DNA of 64,000 nucleotides, taken from positions 124,001-188,000 of the forward strand of contig CAWAFQ010000007.1 in the NCBI GenBank assembly GCA_963781345.1. Reading direction: 5' to 3'. This DNA comes from JBBRHQ01 sp963781345. Its GTDB lineage: Bacteria > Actinomycetota > Thermoleophilia > Solirubrobacterales > 70-9. Positions within the stretch are counted from its first letter, which is position 1; every line of letters starts with the position of its first letter. The notes under the pieces were generated by a model. That model searched no databases, was not told the DNA's origin, and worked only from the letters and a program-made list of their open reading frames with translations. The translations under genes and the position numbers were made by a program. Positions 26,929-35,783 of the stretch are shown one piece after another.

Positions 26929-27809
26929 CAGGACGGCCGGCCGAAGGCCTCGAGCATCGCCTCGACGATCTCGGCCGGGCGGTCCTCCTGGAGGAAGTGC
27001 GCCGCATCGGAGATCCGCACCTGCTCCCCCGCGCCGGGGATCAGCTCGGTGAACTGCTCTCCGGACTTCGGGAAGGGGAAGACCGGGTCGGAGTCGGAGA
27101 AGGCGACGAGCGCCGGCTTTTCCCACCTGCTGAGCTCGTCGCGAACGGCCCGCATCTCCGCCGCGCCCGTGTCCTCGTCGCTGAGCGGCACCAGCAGCGG
27201 GAACACCTGGGCGCCTGCCTTGCTCTCGGGGTTGGGGAAGGGCGCCTCGTAGGCGGCGATGATCTCCTCGGGCAGCTCGGTCGTCGTCGCTCCCTGGATG
27301 ATCCGGCCGACAGGGAGGTCGGGGGTGCGCTCGGCGAAATCGCGCCAGGCCATCAAGCCCTTGCTGACGCGCCCGGTGAAGAGGCCGGTATTCATGATTA
27401 CCAGCCGACCGACCTGCACAGCGTTCTCGACCGCCCAGCGCAGCCCGATCGCTCCGCCCCAGTCCTGAACGACGACAGTGACGTCTGAGAGCTCGACCTC
27501 GGCGAGGTGGGCGCTGACCGACTCGACGTGGCGATCGTAGGTGTACCAGCCGCGGTCCGTGGGCTTGTCGGAGCGCCCGAAGCCGGCGAGGTCGGGACAG
27601 ACGACCCGGTGGCCGGCGTCGCGGAGGCGCTCCAGCATCTGGCGGTAGAGGTAGTTCCAGCTCGGCTCGCCGTGGAAGCAGAGGACGGTCGGCCCCTCCC
27701 CCTCGTCGATGTGGTGGAGCCGCAGCCCGCCGGCCTCGACGTAGTTGGGGGCGTAGTCGTAGCCCGGGAGGTTCTCGAAGCGCTCATCCGGGGTGCGGAA
27801 GATTTCCAT
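26928..27809 (-). CDS. haloalkane dehalogenase-like alpha/beta hydrolase (HLD-I type)
   Basis: 293 residues. The oxyanion motif HGEPSW (residues 46-51, with the halide-binding Trp at 51), nucleophile D116 in VVVQDWGG, an acidic residue in AFSDSDPVFP and the base His in AAHFLQED are all in place. Asp rather than Ser as nucleophile and the HGEPSW motif are characteristic of subfamily I dehalogenases such as DhlA/DhmA. They hydrolyse carbon-halogen bonds to alcohols. True dehalogenase activity is likely but unproven. The stop overlaps the start of the repeat-bearing protein. Confidence 0.9.
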   Translation of the reverse strand: MEIFRTPDERFENLPGYDYAPNYVEAGGLRLHHIDEGEGPTVLCFHGEPSWNYLYRQMLERLRDAGHRVVCPDLAGFGRSDKPTDRGWYTYDRHVESVSAHLAEVELSDVTVVVQDWGGAIGLRWAVENAVQVGRLVIMNTGLFTGRVSKGLMAWRDFAERTPDLPVGRIIQGATTTELPEEIIAAYEAPFPNPESKAGAQVFPLLVPLSDEDTGAAEMRAVRDELSRWEKPALVAFSDSDPVFPFPKSGEQFTELIPGAGEQVRISDAAHFLQEDRPAEIVEAMLEAFGRPS

Positions 27810-27853
27810 GTCGGTTGCCTTTCGGTTGGTCTGGATTCGCCGTGCGGTGGGTC

Positions 27854-28261
27854 TCAGGCGGGCCCGGCGAGAAGCTTGGAAAGAATCAGCCGGCTATCGG
27901 CTAGGGCAGCGGCCCGGTGGGGATGAATCGCCAGGTAGCCGGGGTCGGTGGTCATCTTCAGGAAGGCCTCGCGGGAGGGGTACTCGACGAAGATGGCCAT
28001 GTCCCACTCGCGCTCAGGCGGCCCGATGATGCTGTCCTCGCAGCTGACCGCGCAGAGGACGCGGCCGCCGACGCCCGCCAGGAACGGGGCGACGGCCTCG
28101 CCGTAGCGCCCGTATGCCTCGGCTCCGCTGACGCCGGCGTCGATCCCGTCGGCCTCGTCCTTGAAGCTGAGCAGATTGACCATCACGATCGCCCCGGTGT
28201 CGGTCGAGGAGGTGAGCAGGCCGATCTGCTCTGCGTTCGGCTCGATCGCGGGGTCTGGCAT
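27854..28261 (-). CDS. DUF1330 domain protein
   Basis: 135 residues from ATG 28261 with GGAGGA upstream. IVMVNLLSFKDEAD, YGRYGEAVAPFLAGVGGRVL and WDMAIFVEYPSREAFLKMTTDPGYLAIHPHR match the DUF1330 ferredoxin-like (dimeric alpha/beta barrel) fold. The biochemical role of this family is unknown. It precedes the dehalogenase-like gene by about 45 nt on the same strand, so the three genes at 28261-25480 may form an operon. Confidence 0.8.
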   Translation of the reverse strand: MPDPAIEPNAEQIGLLTSSTDTGAIVMVNLLSFKDEADGIDAGVSGAEAYGRYGEAVAPFLAGVGGRVLCAVSCEDSIIGPPEREWDMAIFVEYPSREAFLKMTTDPGYLAIHPHRAAALADSRLILSKLLAGPA

Positions 28262-28342
28262 CAGGTTCGGAGTCCTCCGTTGTCGGGGTCGGCGCAAACC
28301 AGAGCCAACCAGAACTCGCTCAGGTTTGTATCGCCGCGCGGC

Positions 28343-30007
28343 TCAGCGGCAGGCGGCGGTGCCCTTGCAATGCGAGAGACTCGTGGCCTTGGCCTCCAGG
28401 TTGGCCTTGAGCGAGGCGTAGGCCGGATTGCCGGCGAGGTTGACCATCTCGTCGGGATCCTTCTTCAGGTCGTAGAGCTCGGTGTCGCCAAATGACCAGT
28501 TGATGTACTTGTAGCGCGGTGTCCTCACCCCGTAGTAGGGCAGGTCGAAGACCGTGAAGGGGGTGAGGAACCTGAACACCGGCCGCAGGGCCTCGAGCGG
28601 CACGTCGCGCTTGGGCAGCTTCGCCTTCCCCCGGGCCGCCGGCAGCAGCGAGATCCCGTCCATGACCCGCCCCGGCCGCGCGTCGGCCATGTCGAGAATC
28701 GTCGGCGCCAGGTCGGTGTTGACCGTCGTGCCGTCGAGCTGCTGCCCGCGCCTCACGCCCGGGCCGCGGATCAGCGTCGGCACCCGGATCGAGTTCTCAT
28801 ACGGCACGAACTTCGAACCGCGCAGGCGGTGCTCGCCCTGCAGGTAGCCGTTGTCGGAGTTGAAGATTATGTAGGTGTTGCCGAGCTCGCCCGCGCGCCG
28901 CAGCTCCTTGACGATGCGACCGATCTGATCGTCGACCGAGCGGACAGCTCCGAGCCGGCCGCGGTAGTTGTCGGTCATGTCCTCAATCTGCTGGTCGGTG
29001 AGCAGGGGCTGCGAGCTGATGTTGGCCGCCTTGTCGCTGACGTCGGCCTCGTTGAAGGAGGGCGGCCTCGGCAGCGGCACGTTGTCGAATGTGTGCCTGT
29101 AGCGGGCGGGCGGGCGCGGATCGGGCCCGGGTGCCCCGGGGCGAAAGTTCTGGTTCTGCAGGTGGTTGAGGTCCTCAGCGTGGGGGCCCGGAGGGGAGTA
29201 GTAGAGAAAGAAGGGGCGCTTCGACGGCGCGGCATGGCGGACGAAGCGCGCCGCGTAGCCGCCGTTGATGTCCATCGTGTACACGCGCTCGTTCTGGGTG
29301 CCGAAGTAGTCCCAGGGGACGAATGCCTGCTGCAAGAGGCCCAACAACCCGGCGAAGCTTGTCTGCGGTTGGGTGATTCCGAGATGGGCCAGCTTCAGGT
29401 ACTCCTCCGCGTAGCGGCGGCTGCCGTAGAAACGAACCCTGCCGTTGACATTCATCGCGTAGTTGAAGTAGTCGTAGGTCGAGTTGTCGAGCAGAGCCGC
29501 CCAGTAGTCCCAGCCGGGCGGAACCTCGCGGTGGTTTCTCGCCCCATACTCGTTCAGGTACTTGCCGACCATCGCGGTGCGGTAGCCGGCCCGCTGAAGC
29601 CAGGGCGCGAGCGAGTTTCGCTGGTTGAGCTTCCCCGGCAGCGACTTAAACGTGTAGTAGCCGCCGTCGTTGGCGAAGAAGTTGCTGAGGACCCTGTGGT
29701 TGTGGGCGAGCTGGCCGGTCAGCAGGGTCGTCCGCGCCGGACAGCAGAGGGAGTAGGAGTCGAAGAAGTCCCTGAAGTTGGTGCCGCCCTTGATCAGCAG
29801 GCTGCGCAGATGCGGCATGTACTTGAGGTCGCTGACGATCGCGTCGTCGGCCTGGATCACGACGATGTTCGGGCGGCCCTCGCCCTTGGCGTGGGCTTTG
29901 CCCTCGGCCGGCCCGGCCGATCCCACGAGACCGGCAAGCGCGAGCGCCAGAACTCCCACGGCGGCCCGGCGCGACCACGTCCCGCCCGCTGATCCTCGCT
30001 TGCGCAC
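28343..30007 (-). CDS. secreted sulfatase (type I, formylglycine-dependent)
   Basis: 554 residues from GTG 30007, preceded by GAGAGGAG; the frame is open to 30055. The signal peptide is RRAAVGVLALALAGLVGSAGPA. The type I sulfatase signature CCPARTTLLTG begins at C88 (C-x-P-x-R), the cysteine converted to formylglycine. Metal ligands QADD near residue 52 and NSDNGYLQGEHRL downstream are present. Family members remove sulfate esters from glycans or small molecules outside the membrane. The modifying enzyme is not in this window. Confidence 0.93.
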   Translation of the reverse strand: MRKRGSAGGTWSRRAAVGVLALALAGLVGSAGPAEGKAHAKGEGRPNIVVIQADDAIVSDLKYMPHLRSLLIKGGTNFRDFFDSYSLCCPARTTLLTGQLAHNHRVLSNFFANDGGYYTFKSLPGKLNQRNSLAPWLQRAGYRTAMVGKYLNEYGARNHREVPPGWDYWAALLDNSTYDYFNYAMNVNGRVRFYGSRRYAEEYLKLAHLGITQPQTSFAGLLGLLQQAFVPWDYFGTQNERVYTMDINGGYAARFVRHAAPSKRPFFLYYSPPGPHAEDLNHLQNQNFRPGAPGPDPRPPARYRHTFDNVPLPRPPSFNEADVSDKAANISSQPLLTDQQIEDMTDNYRGRLGAVRSVDDQIGRIVKELRRAGELGNTYIIFNSDNGYLQGEHRLRGSKFVPYENSIRVPTLIRGPGVRRGQQLDGTTVNTDLAPTILDMADARPGRVMDGISLLPAARGKAKLPKRDVPLEALRPVFRFLTPFTVFDLPYYGVRTPRYKYINWSFGDTELYDLKKDPDEMVNLAGNPAYASLKANLEAKATSLSHCKGTAACR

Positions 30008-30184
30008 CGCACTCCTCTCGATCTCGGCCCCGGGGGAATTCCCGATGTAACCCACAACAAGCTATTCGCTTAGAAGTTTCACCGGGGACCCGCGTTCAGG
30101 AGCGGTGCCCCGGCCAAGGTCGCCGCCGGTTTCGAGCCCGACTGGGGACCGAAGCCCTAACGACGAGAGGGCGGCTCAGAAGGC

Positions 30185-31129
30185 TCAGGAACTGAGCCAG
30201 CGGGCGGGGTTCTCGACCAGCATCGTCTCGATCAGCGCGTCGGAGACCCCGCCCTCGCGAAGCGCCGGCAGCACCCCCTCCCAGAGGAAGCTCATGTGCC
30301 AGTTGGGCACCAGCGAGCGCATCTCCTCCGGAAACCAGTCGAAGGCCGCAACCGAGTCCTGCGAGATCGTCATCCGCTCCGCATGGCCGCGCTCGCAGAG
30401 CTCGATCACGGTCGCGTTTCGCCGCTCGGTGGGGAGGATCACGTCGAGGCCGTAGCGGTCCATGCCGATGTAGGGCCCGCGCCCCAGGAGCTCCTCGATG
30501 TAGGCGAGGTCGTCGCTGTCGCCGGTGTGGGCGACCTGGACCTTCGCCGGGTCCACTCCCTCTTCGTCGAAGAGGTCCATGATCTCGAGGCCGCGGCGGG
30601 TGCCGGGGTGCGAGTGGGCCATGATCGGGCGCCCGGTCCGCAGGCTGGCGCGGGCAACCGACCGCAGAATCTTCTCGACATGCTCGGTGATACCCGGCTC
30701 ATCAACCGCGCACTTGAGAAATGCCGCCTTGACCTCGGTCCCCTGGATCCCGACCTCGATGTCGTGAACGAAGGCATCGACCAGGTAGTCGATGTCGCGA
30801 TTGGCGAAGTGCTGCGGCAGGAAGGTGTAGAAGGCGCCGTAGATCCCGGTGCACATCACCAGCTGGATCCCGGTCTCCCCAGCCACCTCGCGGGCGAAGG
30901 CGACGCTGCGCCCGAGGTCCATGCAGGCGGGGTCGACGATCGTCTTCACCCCGTGCCCCATTGCCGAGCGCACCTGGGTGATCGCGGCGGCCCGCTCCCC
31001 CTCGGGGTCGTAGAGGTGCGGGTACTGCTCGCGGACGGCCTCCGAGGTGGTCCGAAGGTGCTCGTGGGCGAGGGTGAGCCCGAGCTCGGAGGCCTCGATC
31101 GGTCCCGAGAGGGTCTCCACGGGCGCCAT
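30185..31129 (-). CDS. phosphotriesterase-family metal-dependent hydrolase
   Basis: 314 residues, about the family length. LTLAHEHL carries the H22-x-H24 metal pair. A bridging Lys is likely in VKAAFLKCAVDE, and further ligands are in MAHSHPGTRRG, VAHTGDSDD and SQDSVAAF. Such (beta/alpha)8-barrel enzymes are often lactonases or esterases rather than true phosphotriesterases. The start is preceded by GGAGCAAC, which coincides with the right end of an IS110 element ending at 31132. The element therefore lies directly upstream and supplies or preserves the ribosome binding site. Confidence 0.9.
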   Translation of the reverse strand: MAPVETLSGPIEASELGLTLAHEHLRTTSEAVREQYPHLYDPEGERAAAITQVRSAMGHGVKTIVDPACMDLGRSVAFAREVAGETGIQLVMCTGIYGAFYTFLPQHFANRDIDYLVDAFVHDIEVGIQGTEVKAAFLKCAVDEPGITEHVEKILRSVARASLRTGRPIMAHSHPGTRRGLEIMDLFDEEGVDPAKVQVAHTGDSDDLAYIEELLGRGPYIGMDRYGLDVILPTERRNATVIELCERGHAERMTISQDSVAAFDWFPEEMRSLVPNWHMSFLWEGVLPALREGGVSDALIETMLVENPARWLSS

Positions 31130-31143
31130 GCGTTGCTCCTATG

Positions 31144-32241
31144 TCAAGCCGCCCCCGCAAATTGCGGGGTAAGCCTGTCTCTCTGTGGATGGACGGAATT
31201 GATCGATCTCTCCCTCTGGGAATCAATCAGAACACGCCAGACCCGGCGTGCCAGGTAGCGCTTGAGGCAGCGAAGCGCCTCCATCCTGGACTTCCCCTCG
31301 GCCTGCTTTTTGGCCAGGAACGCCTGGGCCGGGGGATGGATGCGCCCCTGGGTGACGGCGATCCGGTGAAGGGCGCAGTTGAGCTGGCGGTTGCCGCCGC
31401 GGTCGAGGCGGTGGCGGTCCCGTCGACCCGAGGAGGCAGGTATTGGGGCGACCCCTGCGAGGCGGGCGAGCTTCGCGTCGGAGGAGAAGCGGTCGACGCC
31501 GGCGACCTCGGCGATCAGCTTCGCCGCCGAGAGGACGCCGCAGCCGGGGATCTCGAGCAGCTGCGGGTTGTTCTGGGCGACCAGCACCCCCAGCTCCGAG
31601 GCGAGCTCGCGGATGCGCCTGGTGCGGGTGCGGATCGCCCGCACGAGCTCGCGGGAGATCCTGACCCTGGCCGATTGCTCGGCTCGGGAGAGCTTGCCGG
31701 CGACCTTCTCGAGCCACTTTGCCCGGTCAAGCCCCCCGGCCGGGATCTCCAGCTCGGGCCAGAGGTCGTGCAGGTGCCAGCGCAGCCGGCGCTGGTCGTC
31801 AGAGCGCTCGGAGACGAGGTGGTCATGGTGGGCGAGCAGCAGTCTCACCTCGAGGGCCTGCTCGTCGAGGTGGGCCGCGGGGAGGGTTTCAAGTCCCTCG
31901 CGCAAGGCGGCCCGGGCGACCGAGGTGGCGTCGATCGGATCCGACTTGCCGCGCTGGCGCTGACTGCGCCTAGCTCCGGCCATCAGCTTCGGCGGCACCC
32001 GCAGGACCCGCTCGCCGTGGTCGATCAGGAAGCGCTCGAGGCCGCCGGAGACATGGCGGCAGTCCTCGATCGCCCAGACCCGCTCATCGTCGAGGCCGCG
32101 GGCCCAGCCCAGGAGCTCGGCGAACCCGGGCTCCCGAGCCGAGGCCGTCAGGTCACCCAGGAGCTCGCCGGTGTGGGAGCGCACCGCCGCTGCGGTGTGG
32201 GTGGCCTTGTGTGTGTCTGCTCCGATCACGATCATCTGCAT
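31144..32241 (-). CDS. IS110 family transposase (DEDD/serine recombinase)
   Basis: 365 residues. The N-terminal RuvC-like DEDD domain shows VIGADTHK (D9), WAIEDCRH and KSDPIDATSVARAA. The C-terminal Transposase_20 domain has IPGCGVLSAAKLIAEVAG, LARLAGVAPIPASSGRRDRHRL with the catalytic serine region, and GGNRQLNCALHRIA. The protein excises and inserts the element guided by a bridge RNA encoded in the element's own 5' region. ATG 32241 follows AAGGGACG. The copy at 39068-40163 has two frameshifts; this one is complete. Confidence 0.95.
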   Translation of the reverse strand: MQMIVIGADTHKATHTAAAVRSHTGELLGDLTASAREPGFAELLGWARGLDDERVWAIEDCRHVSGGLERFLIDHGERVLRVPPKLMAGARRSQRQRGKSDPIDATSVARAALREGLETLPAAHLDEQALEVRLLLAHHDHLVSERSDDQRRLRWHLHDLWPELEIPAGGLDRAKWLEKVAGKLSRAEQSARVRISRELVRAIRTRTRRIRELASELGVLVAQNNPQLLEIPGCGVLSAAKLIAEVAGVDRFSSDAKLARLAGVAPIPASSGRRDRHRLDRGGNRQLNCALHRIAVTQGRIHPPAQAFLAKKQAEGKSRMEALRCLKRYLARRVWRVLIDSQRERSINSVHPQRDRLTPQFAGAA

Positions 32242-32268
32242 CGTCCCTTCGTTGGATTGCCTAACGAA

Positions 32269-32454
32269 CGGAACGTCGTCGGACAGACCTCACTGGGGGC
32301 GATGCCACGCTCCTATCAAGTCACGACGGCGATCCTCGGACGGCGACGGGCGACAAAACGGATGCTGGTCAGAACGACAGCGAGACTATGAGTCAGCCCG
32401 TCGCCGATCCGAGAACCAACCGCTCGGGTCGGACGCCACCGTCCGACTGACGTC
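32269..32454 (-). ncRNA. candidate IS110 bridge RNA, copy 1
   Basis: Same sequence as the copy 2 region at 38855-39040. On the minus strand it has a short stem-loop (32447-32428), a long hairpin with a 44-nt loop (32413-32335) and a third hairpin (32328-32274). The third loop holds ATAGGAGC, identical to the element's right end, and CAGTGAGG, complementary to its left end. Order and content fit a bridge RNA; transcription is not shown by the sequence. Confidence 0.7.
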
Positions 32455-32473
32455 GACGATGACAGTGAGGCGA

Positions 32474-32700
32474 TCCTATTCGAATCGACACGGTCGACTG
32501 CGGCCCGCGATCGGCTCCACGGTGCCGGAATGCAGCAACCCGCCGGGCCGGCAAGGGTGCGATCGCGATTCCAGGCGAGTACCTCGAGTCGGTCGGCGAG
32601 CGCGTCTAGGGCCCAGCCATGCGGTCGGCGCCGGCACAGACTCGATTCCTGCTCACGGGGGCCGGCGCGACCGGCCCCGTCGCGTGAGAGGATTGCGTTC
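32474..32700. other. 227-bp intergenic segment between IS110 copy 1 and the cupin gene
   Basis: No gene is supported here. It carries the outer flank of the element and presumably the cupin-gene promoter. Confidence 0.5.
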
Positions 32701-33351
32701 GTGAACGGCAGCGCTCCCTTCCGCCGCATTTCGATCCTCGAGGAGCCCTCGGTTCCGGTTCTCGGCGGGACGCTCGAGTGGATACCTGTGCGTAGGAGGC
32801 TCGGGATCGGTGCATTTGGCACCAATGCGTATCGAGCGGCCGCAGCTGGAGACACGATCGTCGAGGATCACGTCGAGTCACCCGGCCAGGAGGAGGCCTA
32901 CCTGGTCATCCGGGGCCGGATGAGACTGACGGTTGCCGGGGAGGCGGTCGACGCCGGGCCCGGGGAGGTGGTGTTCGTGCCGGATCCCCAATCGCGGCGA
33001 GGAGGTGTCGCCTTGGAGGACGACACAGCCGTGATCGCTGTCGGCGGCTGGCCCGATCAGCCCTACCACTCGCTTCCGTGGGAGCCGATCTTTCTCGCCC
33101 AGGACGCGATGGCGCGTGGCGAGTGGGCCGAGGCCGCTGCGACGCTCGAGCGGGAGGCCCGCGAGCATCGCGGCGCCGCGGTCGTCCGCTTTCGCATGGC
33201 CTGCTGCCTGGCCCAGCAGCGCGAGACCGAGCGGGCCCTGGAGGAGTTGAGGGCCGCCCTCGAGGCGAAGCCCGAGCTCAGGGAGACCGCCGAGAAGGAC
33301 GAGCTGCTGGCGCCCCTGCGTGATCTCGACGGCTGGCCGGCTGCGCCTTAG
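32701..33351 (+). CDS. cupin-domain protein with TPR-like C-terminal tail
   Basis: 216 residues from GTG 32701. A single cupin fold is seen at about 40-115: EEAYLVIRGRMRLTVAGEAVDAGPGEVVFVPDP in parts, then TAVIAVGGWPDQPY. Metal ligands are partly replaced. The C-terminal part (about 125-205) is helical with a TPR-like pattern: WAEAAATLEREAREH, CLAQQRETERALEELRAALEAKPELRE in parts, and ends DELLAPLRDLDGWPAAP. The same tail is duplicated at 35955-36087. Function unknown; a small-ligand or sugar-binding role is common among cupins. Confidence 0.75.
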   Translation: MNGSAPFRRISILEEPSVPVLGGTLEWIPVRRRLGIGAFGTNAYRAAAAGDTIVEDHVESPGQEEAYLVIRGRMRLTVAGEAVDAGPGEVVFVPDPQSRRGGVALEDDTAVIAVGGWPDQPYHSLPWEPIFLAQDAMARGEWAEAAATLEREAREHRGAAVVRFRMACCLAQQRETERALEELRAALEAKPELRETAEKDELLAPLRDLDGWPAAP

Positions 33352-33464
33352 TTCGCGAGGGCGGGTCCAGCTCGAACGCCCTTGTCATCCCGTTGTGGAT
33401 GCCGAAGCCTCGGTCCATGCCAGCCCGAATTGCCCAGCCAACCACGTTGGGTAGGGTCCACCGG

Positions 33465-33509
33465 GTGAAGTTCCGCAAGCTCGGGGATTCGGACATTGAC
33501 AGTAGACAG
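33465..33509 (+). pseudogene. possible aldo/keto reductase N-terminal fragment
   Basis: GTG at 33465 opens VKFRKLGDSDID, very like the start of aldo/keto reductases (M-x-YRKLGxSxLxVS), but the match stops after about 15 residues and the frame ends at 33599. The rest of 33352-33595 shows no other gene. It is either a short remnant or chance similarity. Confidence 0.3.
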
Positions 33510-33595
33510 GCCAAGCGAACGCCTCAAGATCTCTGCTTCTACTCCCCGATGCATTGCGATACGAACGTCTCGGTCCTACTCGCCCTGGCGAGCTC

Positions 33596-34540
33596 CTAGC
33601 TAGGGGTGAGGACGATCTTCCCCAGCTTCGAGCCGGCCGAGAAGCGCTCGTAGGCGTCGGCGACCTGCTCCAGCGGGTAAGTGGCGGCGACCGGCACCGT
33701 CAGCGCCCCTGATTCGAACAGCGGCAGCACGGCTCGCTCCATTGCGCGCGCCGTCGCCGCCTTTTGCTCCAATGGGCGTGCGCGGAGCGTCGAGGCCCGC
33801 ACAGTTCCCCGCTTGGCCATCAGGAGGAGCAGGTTGAGGTCGGCCTTGGCCCCCGCACCGACGCCGATGACGACGATCCGCCCGCTGGTCGCAAGCGCCT
33901 CCAGGTTGGCGGGCAGGTTGGGAGCTCCGACCAGCTCGAGGACGACGTCGAACGGGCCCGCGTCCTTGAAGTCCTCGGGATCGAGGACCGCCTCGGCTCC
34001 GAGCGCCTCCACCCCCGCGCGGAGCTCGGGGGTGCGCACGGTGGCGCTGACCCGGGCGCCGGCGGCGGCGGCGAGCTGGACCGCGGCGGTCCCGACGCCA
34101 CCGGCGCCGCCGTGGATCAGGACCCGCTCTCCGATCCCAAGAGCGGCCTGGGTGAAGAGAGCGTCGTGGGCGGTGGTGAAGACCTCCGGCAGGGCCCCGG
34201 ACGCCTCCCACTCAAGCTCGTCGGGAACCGGCATCGCGACCCGCTCGTGCACGAGCGCCAGCTCGGCCTGGCCGCCCCCGCCGACGATCGCCATCACCCG
34301 GTCGCCGACCGCGAAGCGCTCGGCCCCCGCGCCCGCCTCGAGGACCTCACCGGCAAACTCCAGCCCCGGGATGTCCGGCGGCGAGCCGGGCGGCGCCGGG
34401 TAGCGCCCCGCTCGCTGGTGCAGGTCGGCGCCGTTGACGCCCGCGGCCCGGACCCGGACCAGCAGCTCACCCGCTCCCGGGGTCGGGTCCGGGTGCTCGG
34501 CGATCCCTACCGAGCCGTCGCTTATCGTCGCGGCGCGCAT
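33596..34540 (-). CDS. NADPH:quinone oxidoreductase-like MDR protein
   Basis: 314 residues from ATG 34540. The GroES-like N-domain has VRAAGVNGADLHQRAGRYP and GLEFAGEVLEAG. No zinc-ligand cysteines are seen, which separates it from zinc alcohol dehydrogenases. The Rossmann motif is LIHGGAGGVGTAAVQLA. It closes with YPLEQVADAYERFSAGSKLGKIVL. Members reduce quinones or other electron-poor alkenes with NADPH. It is preceded by the DUF559 gene on the same strand. Confidence 0.9.
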   Translation of the reverse strand: MRAATISDGSVGIAEHPDPTPGAGELLVRVRAAGVNGADLHQRAGRYPAPPGSPPDIPGLEFAGEVLEAGAGAERFAVGDRVMAIVGGGGQAELALVHERVAMPVPDELEWEASGALPEVFTTAHDALFTQAALGIGERVLIHGGAGGVGTAAVQLAAAAGARVSATVRTPELRAGVEALGAEAVLDPEDFKDAGPFDVVLELVGAPNLPANLEALATSGRIVVIGVGAGAKADLNLLLLMAKRGTVRASTLRARPLEQKAATARAMERAVLPLFESGALTVPVAATYPLEQVADAYERFSAGSKLGKIVLTPS

Positions 34541-34617
34541 TTGGGCGACTCTAGCGGCGCGTGAGGCACGGGGAATCCCCGAACAGACCGGAGCGGACCA
34601 GCCCGGACCAACTAACC

Positions 34618-35517
34618 TCAAGTTGCCCCGACCCCCGGGGATCGGGTGGCGGCGTCGAGAGCGCAGCGCAGGTCGGCGGCGACGGCGTCCGGCCGCTCGG
34701 TGACCTGCTGCCAGGTGTAGCGGCGCACCTCGTGGCCGGCGCTGCGCAGGGCGAGGTCGCGGTCGCGGTCGCGCTGCATCGCCGCCGGCGTGGCGTGGGC
34801 GTGGGCGCCATCGAGCTCGACGACCAGCCGCTGCCGGCGCCAGAGGCAGTCGACCATGAGCCCAGCGACGGTGGTATTGACTTCGGGTAGCGGGATCAGG
34901 TGGTCCTCGCAGAGGGCGAGGAAGCGCTCCTCCAGGGCGCTGAGAGTGCGGGCGAGGCGGGGATTGTGGAGGTGGACAGCGCGACGCAGGGCGACGCTGC
35001 CGTGGCGCCCGCGCCCGAGCTGGGCGCCGACCGAGGGCAGGTCGAGAAGCCGCAGGTAATCGGCCTCGGCGACGGTCCGGCGCAGGCGGTGGAAGGGCAG
35101 GTAGGAGGCGGCGTCAAGGAGGGTGCGGGCCACGGTGGTGACCGCAAGACCCCGGTGGCGGTCGGCGTCGAGCCGGCGAGGATGGTGCACGCGCACGCCG
35201 CGCGTCGTCCTCGACCTGGCGGCGGTTGAGACGTGGACGATCGCCTGCCGGTCGTCGCTCAATCGCCACCACGCGACGGCCGTGGCGTGACTGAGCGCGC
35301 TCCCGGGCCCGGCGTGCAGCAAAGCGGCCAGCAACCGCCCCTCCCAGCCCAGCTGCCGGTGTCCGACGGCGTAGACACCGGGGTGGACTCGATGGAGGCG
35401 CCCGCAGCCCAGCCACCACTCCCTTGCCTTCTCACTAACCCCGCACCGTCGAAGCTGGACTGCCGAAACCACCCCCCACTGCCGCCCCGCCACCTCCGCC
35501 ACCCGAACTGAAGCCAT
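34618..35517 (-). CDS. AbiEi-like winged-helix plus DUF559 nuclease-fold protein
   Basis: About 299 residues from ATG 35517 (MASVRVAEVAGRQWG). Residues about 10-60 resemble the AbiEi antitoxin N-terminal domain: GRQWGVVSAVQLRRCGVSEKA, read in parts, then GRLHRVHPGVYAVGH. The C-terminal part is DUF559, a Vsr/PD-(D/E)xK-like fold: LPEVNTTVAGLMVDCLW, RLVVELDGAHAHATPAAMQRD and RDLALRSAGHEVRRYTW. The pairing is common in actinobacteria, its function unproven and no toxin partner is adjacent. The ATG lies in the arm of an inverted repeat, so start control or an alternative GTG start is possible. Confidence 0.75.
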   Translation of the reverse strand: MASVRVAEVAGRQWGVVSAVQLRRCGVSEKAREWWLGCGRLHRVHPGVYAVGHRQLGWEGRLLAALLHAGPGSALSHATAVAWWRLSDDRQAIVHVSTAARSRTTRGVRVHHPRRLDADRHRGLAVTTVARTLLDAASYLPFHRLRRTVAEADYLRLLDLPSVGAQLGRGRHGSVALRRAVHLHNPRLARTLSALEERFLALCEDHLIPLPEVNTTVAGLMVDCLWRRQRLVVELDGAHAHATPAAMQRDRDRDLALRSAGHEVRRYTWQQVTERPDAVAADLRCALDAATRSPGVGAT

Positions 35518-35553
35518 TTCTTCCCGCCGTGGGGGGTCAAATGGCTTCAGTTC
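35505..35553. repeat. 15-bp perfect inverted repeat over the DUF559 start codon
   Basis: GAACTGAAGCCATTT (35505-35519) and its reverse complement (35539-35553) flank a 19-nt loop. The minus-strand ATG at 35517 lies in one arm, so a hairpin in the mRNA would hide the start codon. Confidence 0.75.
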
Positions 35554-35640
35554 CTCCATGACGGGAGGATCTGGGGGCCGGGCGCGCGTGGGGCGCGCAG
35601 GGGGTGACGTTTGTGCGCCCTGCCGTGCGCTTATCTGAGG

Positions 35641-35729
35641 CCGAGGGGGTGGGATTCGAACCCACGAGGCGCCTTACGACGCCCAACCGTTTTCGAGACC
35701 GCCCCGTTCAACCACTCCGCCACCCCTCC
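35641..35729 (-). tRNA. tRNA-Ser(CGA), with two mismatches (possibly degenerate)
   Basis: 89 nt with a seryl long variable arm and anticodon loop CTCGAAA. Compared with the intact copy at 58949-59037 it has a G1-G72 clash in the acceptor and a G-G clash in the anticodon stem. Both clashes lie at the edges of the 45-bp core shared with 57419-57463. This suggests its 3' half was replaced by recombination. It may be a poor or inactive tRNA. Confidence 0.75.
35643..35687. repeat. 45-bp tRNA-Ser 3'-half core, copy A (candidate attachment site)
   Basis: Identical to 57419-57463 in direct orientation and covering acceptor, T arm, variable arm and the edge of the anticodon stem. The two copies bound 21.8 kb. 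The crossover region near the anticodon stem is typical for tyrosine-recombinase attachment sites. Confidence 0.65.
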
Positions 35730-35783
35730 GGGGAAGCGGGCTAGATGTCCTGCCCCAATACGTCGTGAACACCTGAGAGGGAG

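Larger units (their letters stand above)
31132..32473 (-). mobile_element. IS110-family insertion sequence, copy 1 (intact)
   Basis: Boundaries come from comparing the two copies: identity starts at TCGCCTCACTG (32473 downward) and ends at CATAGGAGCAAC (31132), 1342 bp. It has no terminal inverted repeats, a long 5' noncoding region (232 nt) and only 12 nt after the transposase stop, typical of the IS110 group. ATAGGA occurs at both junctions (32479-32474 outside, 31142-31137 inside). The second copy lies 6.4 kb away in opposite orientation. The transposase frame is intact, so this copy may be active. Confidence 0.9.
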
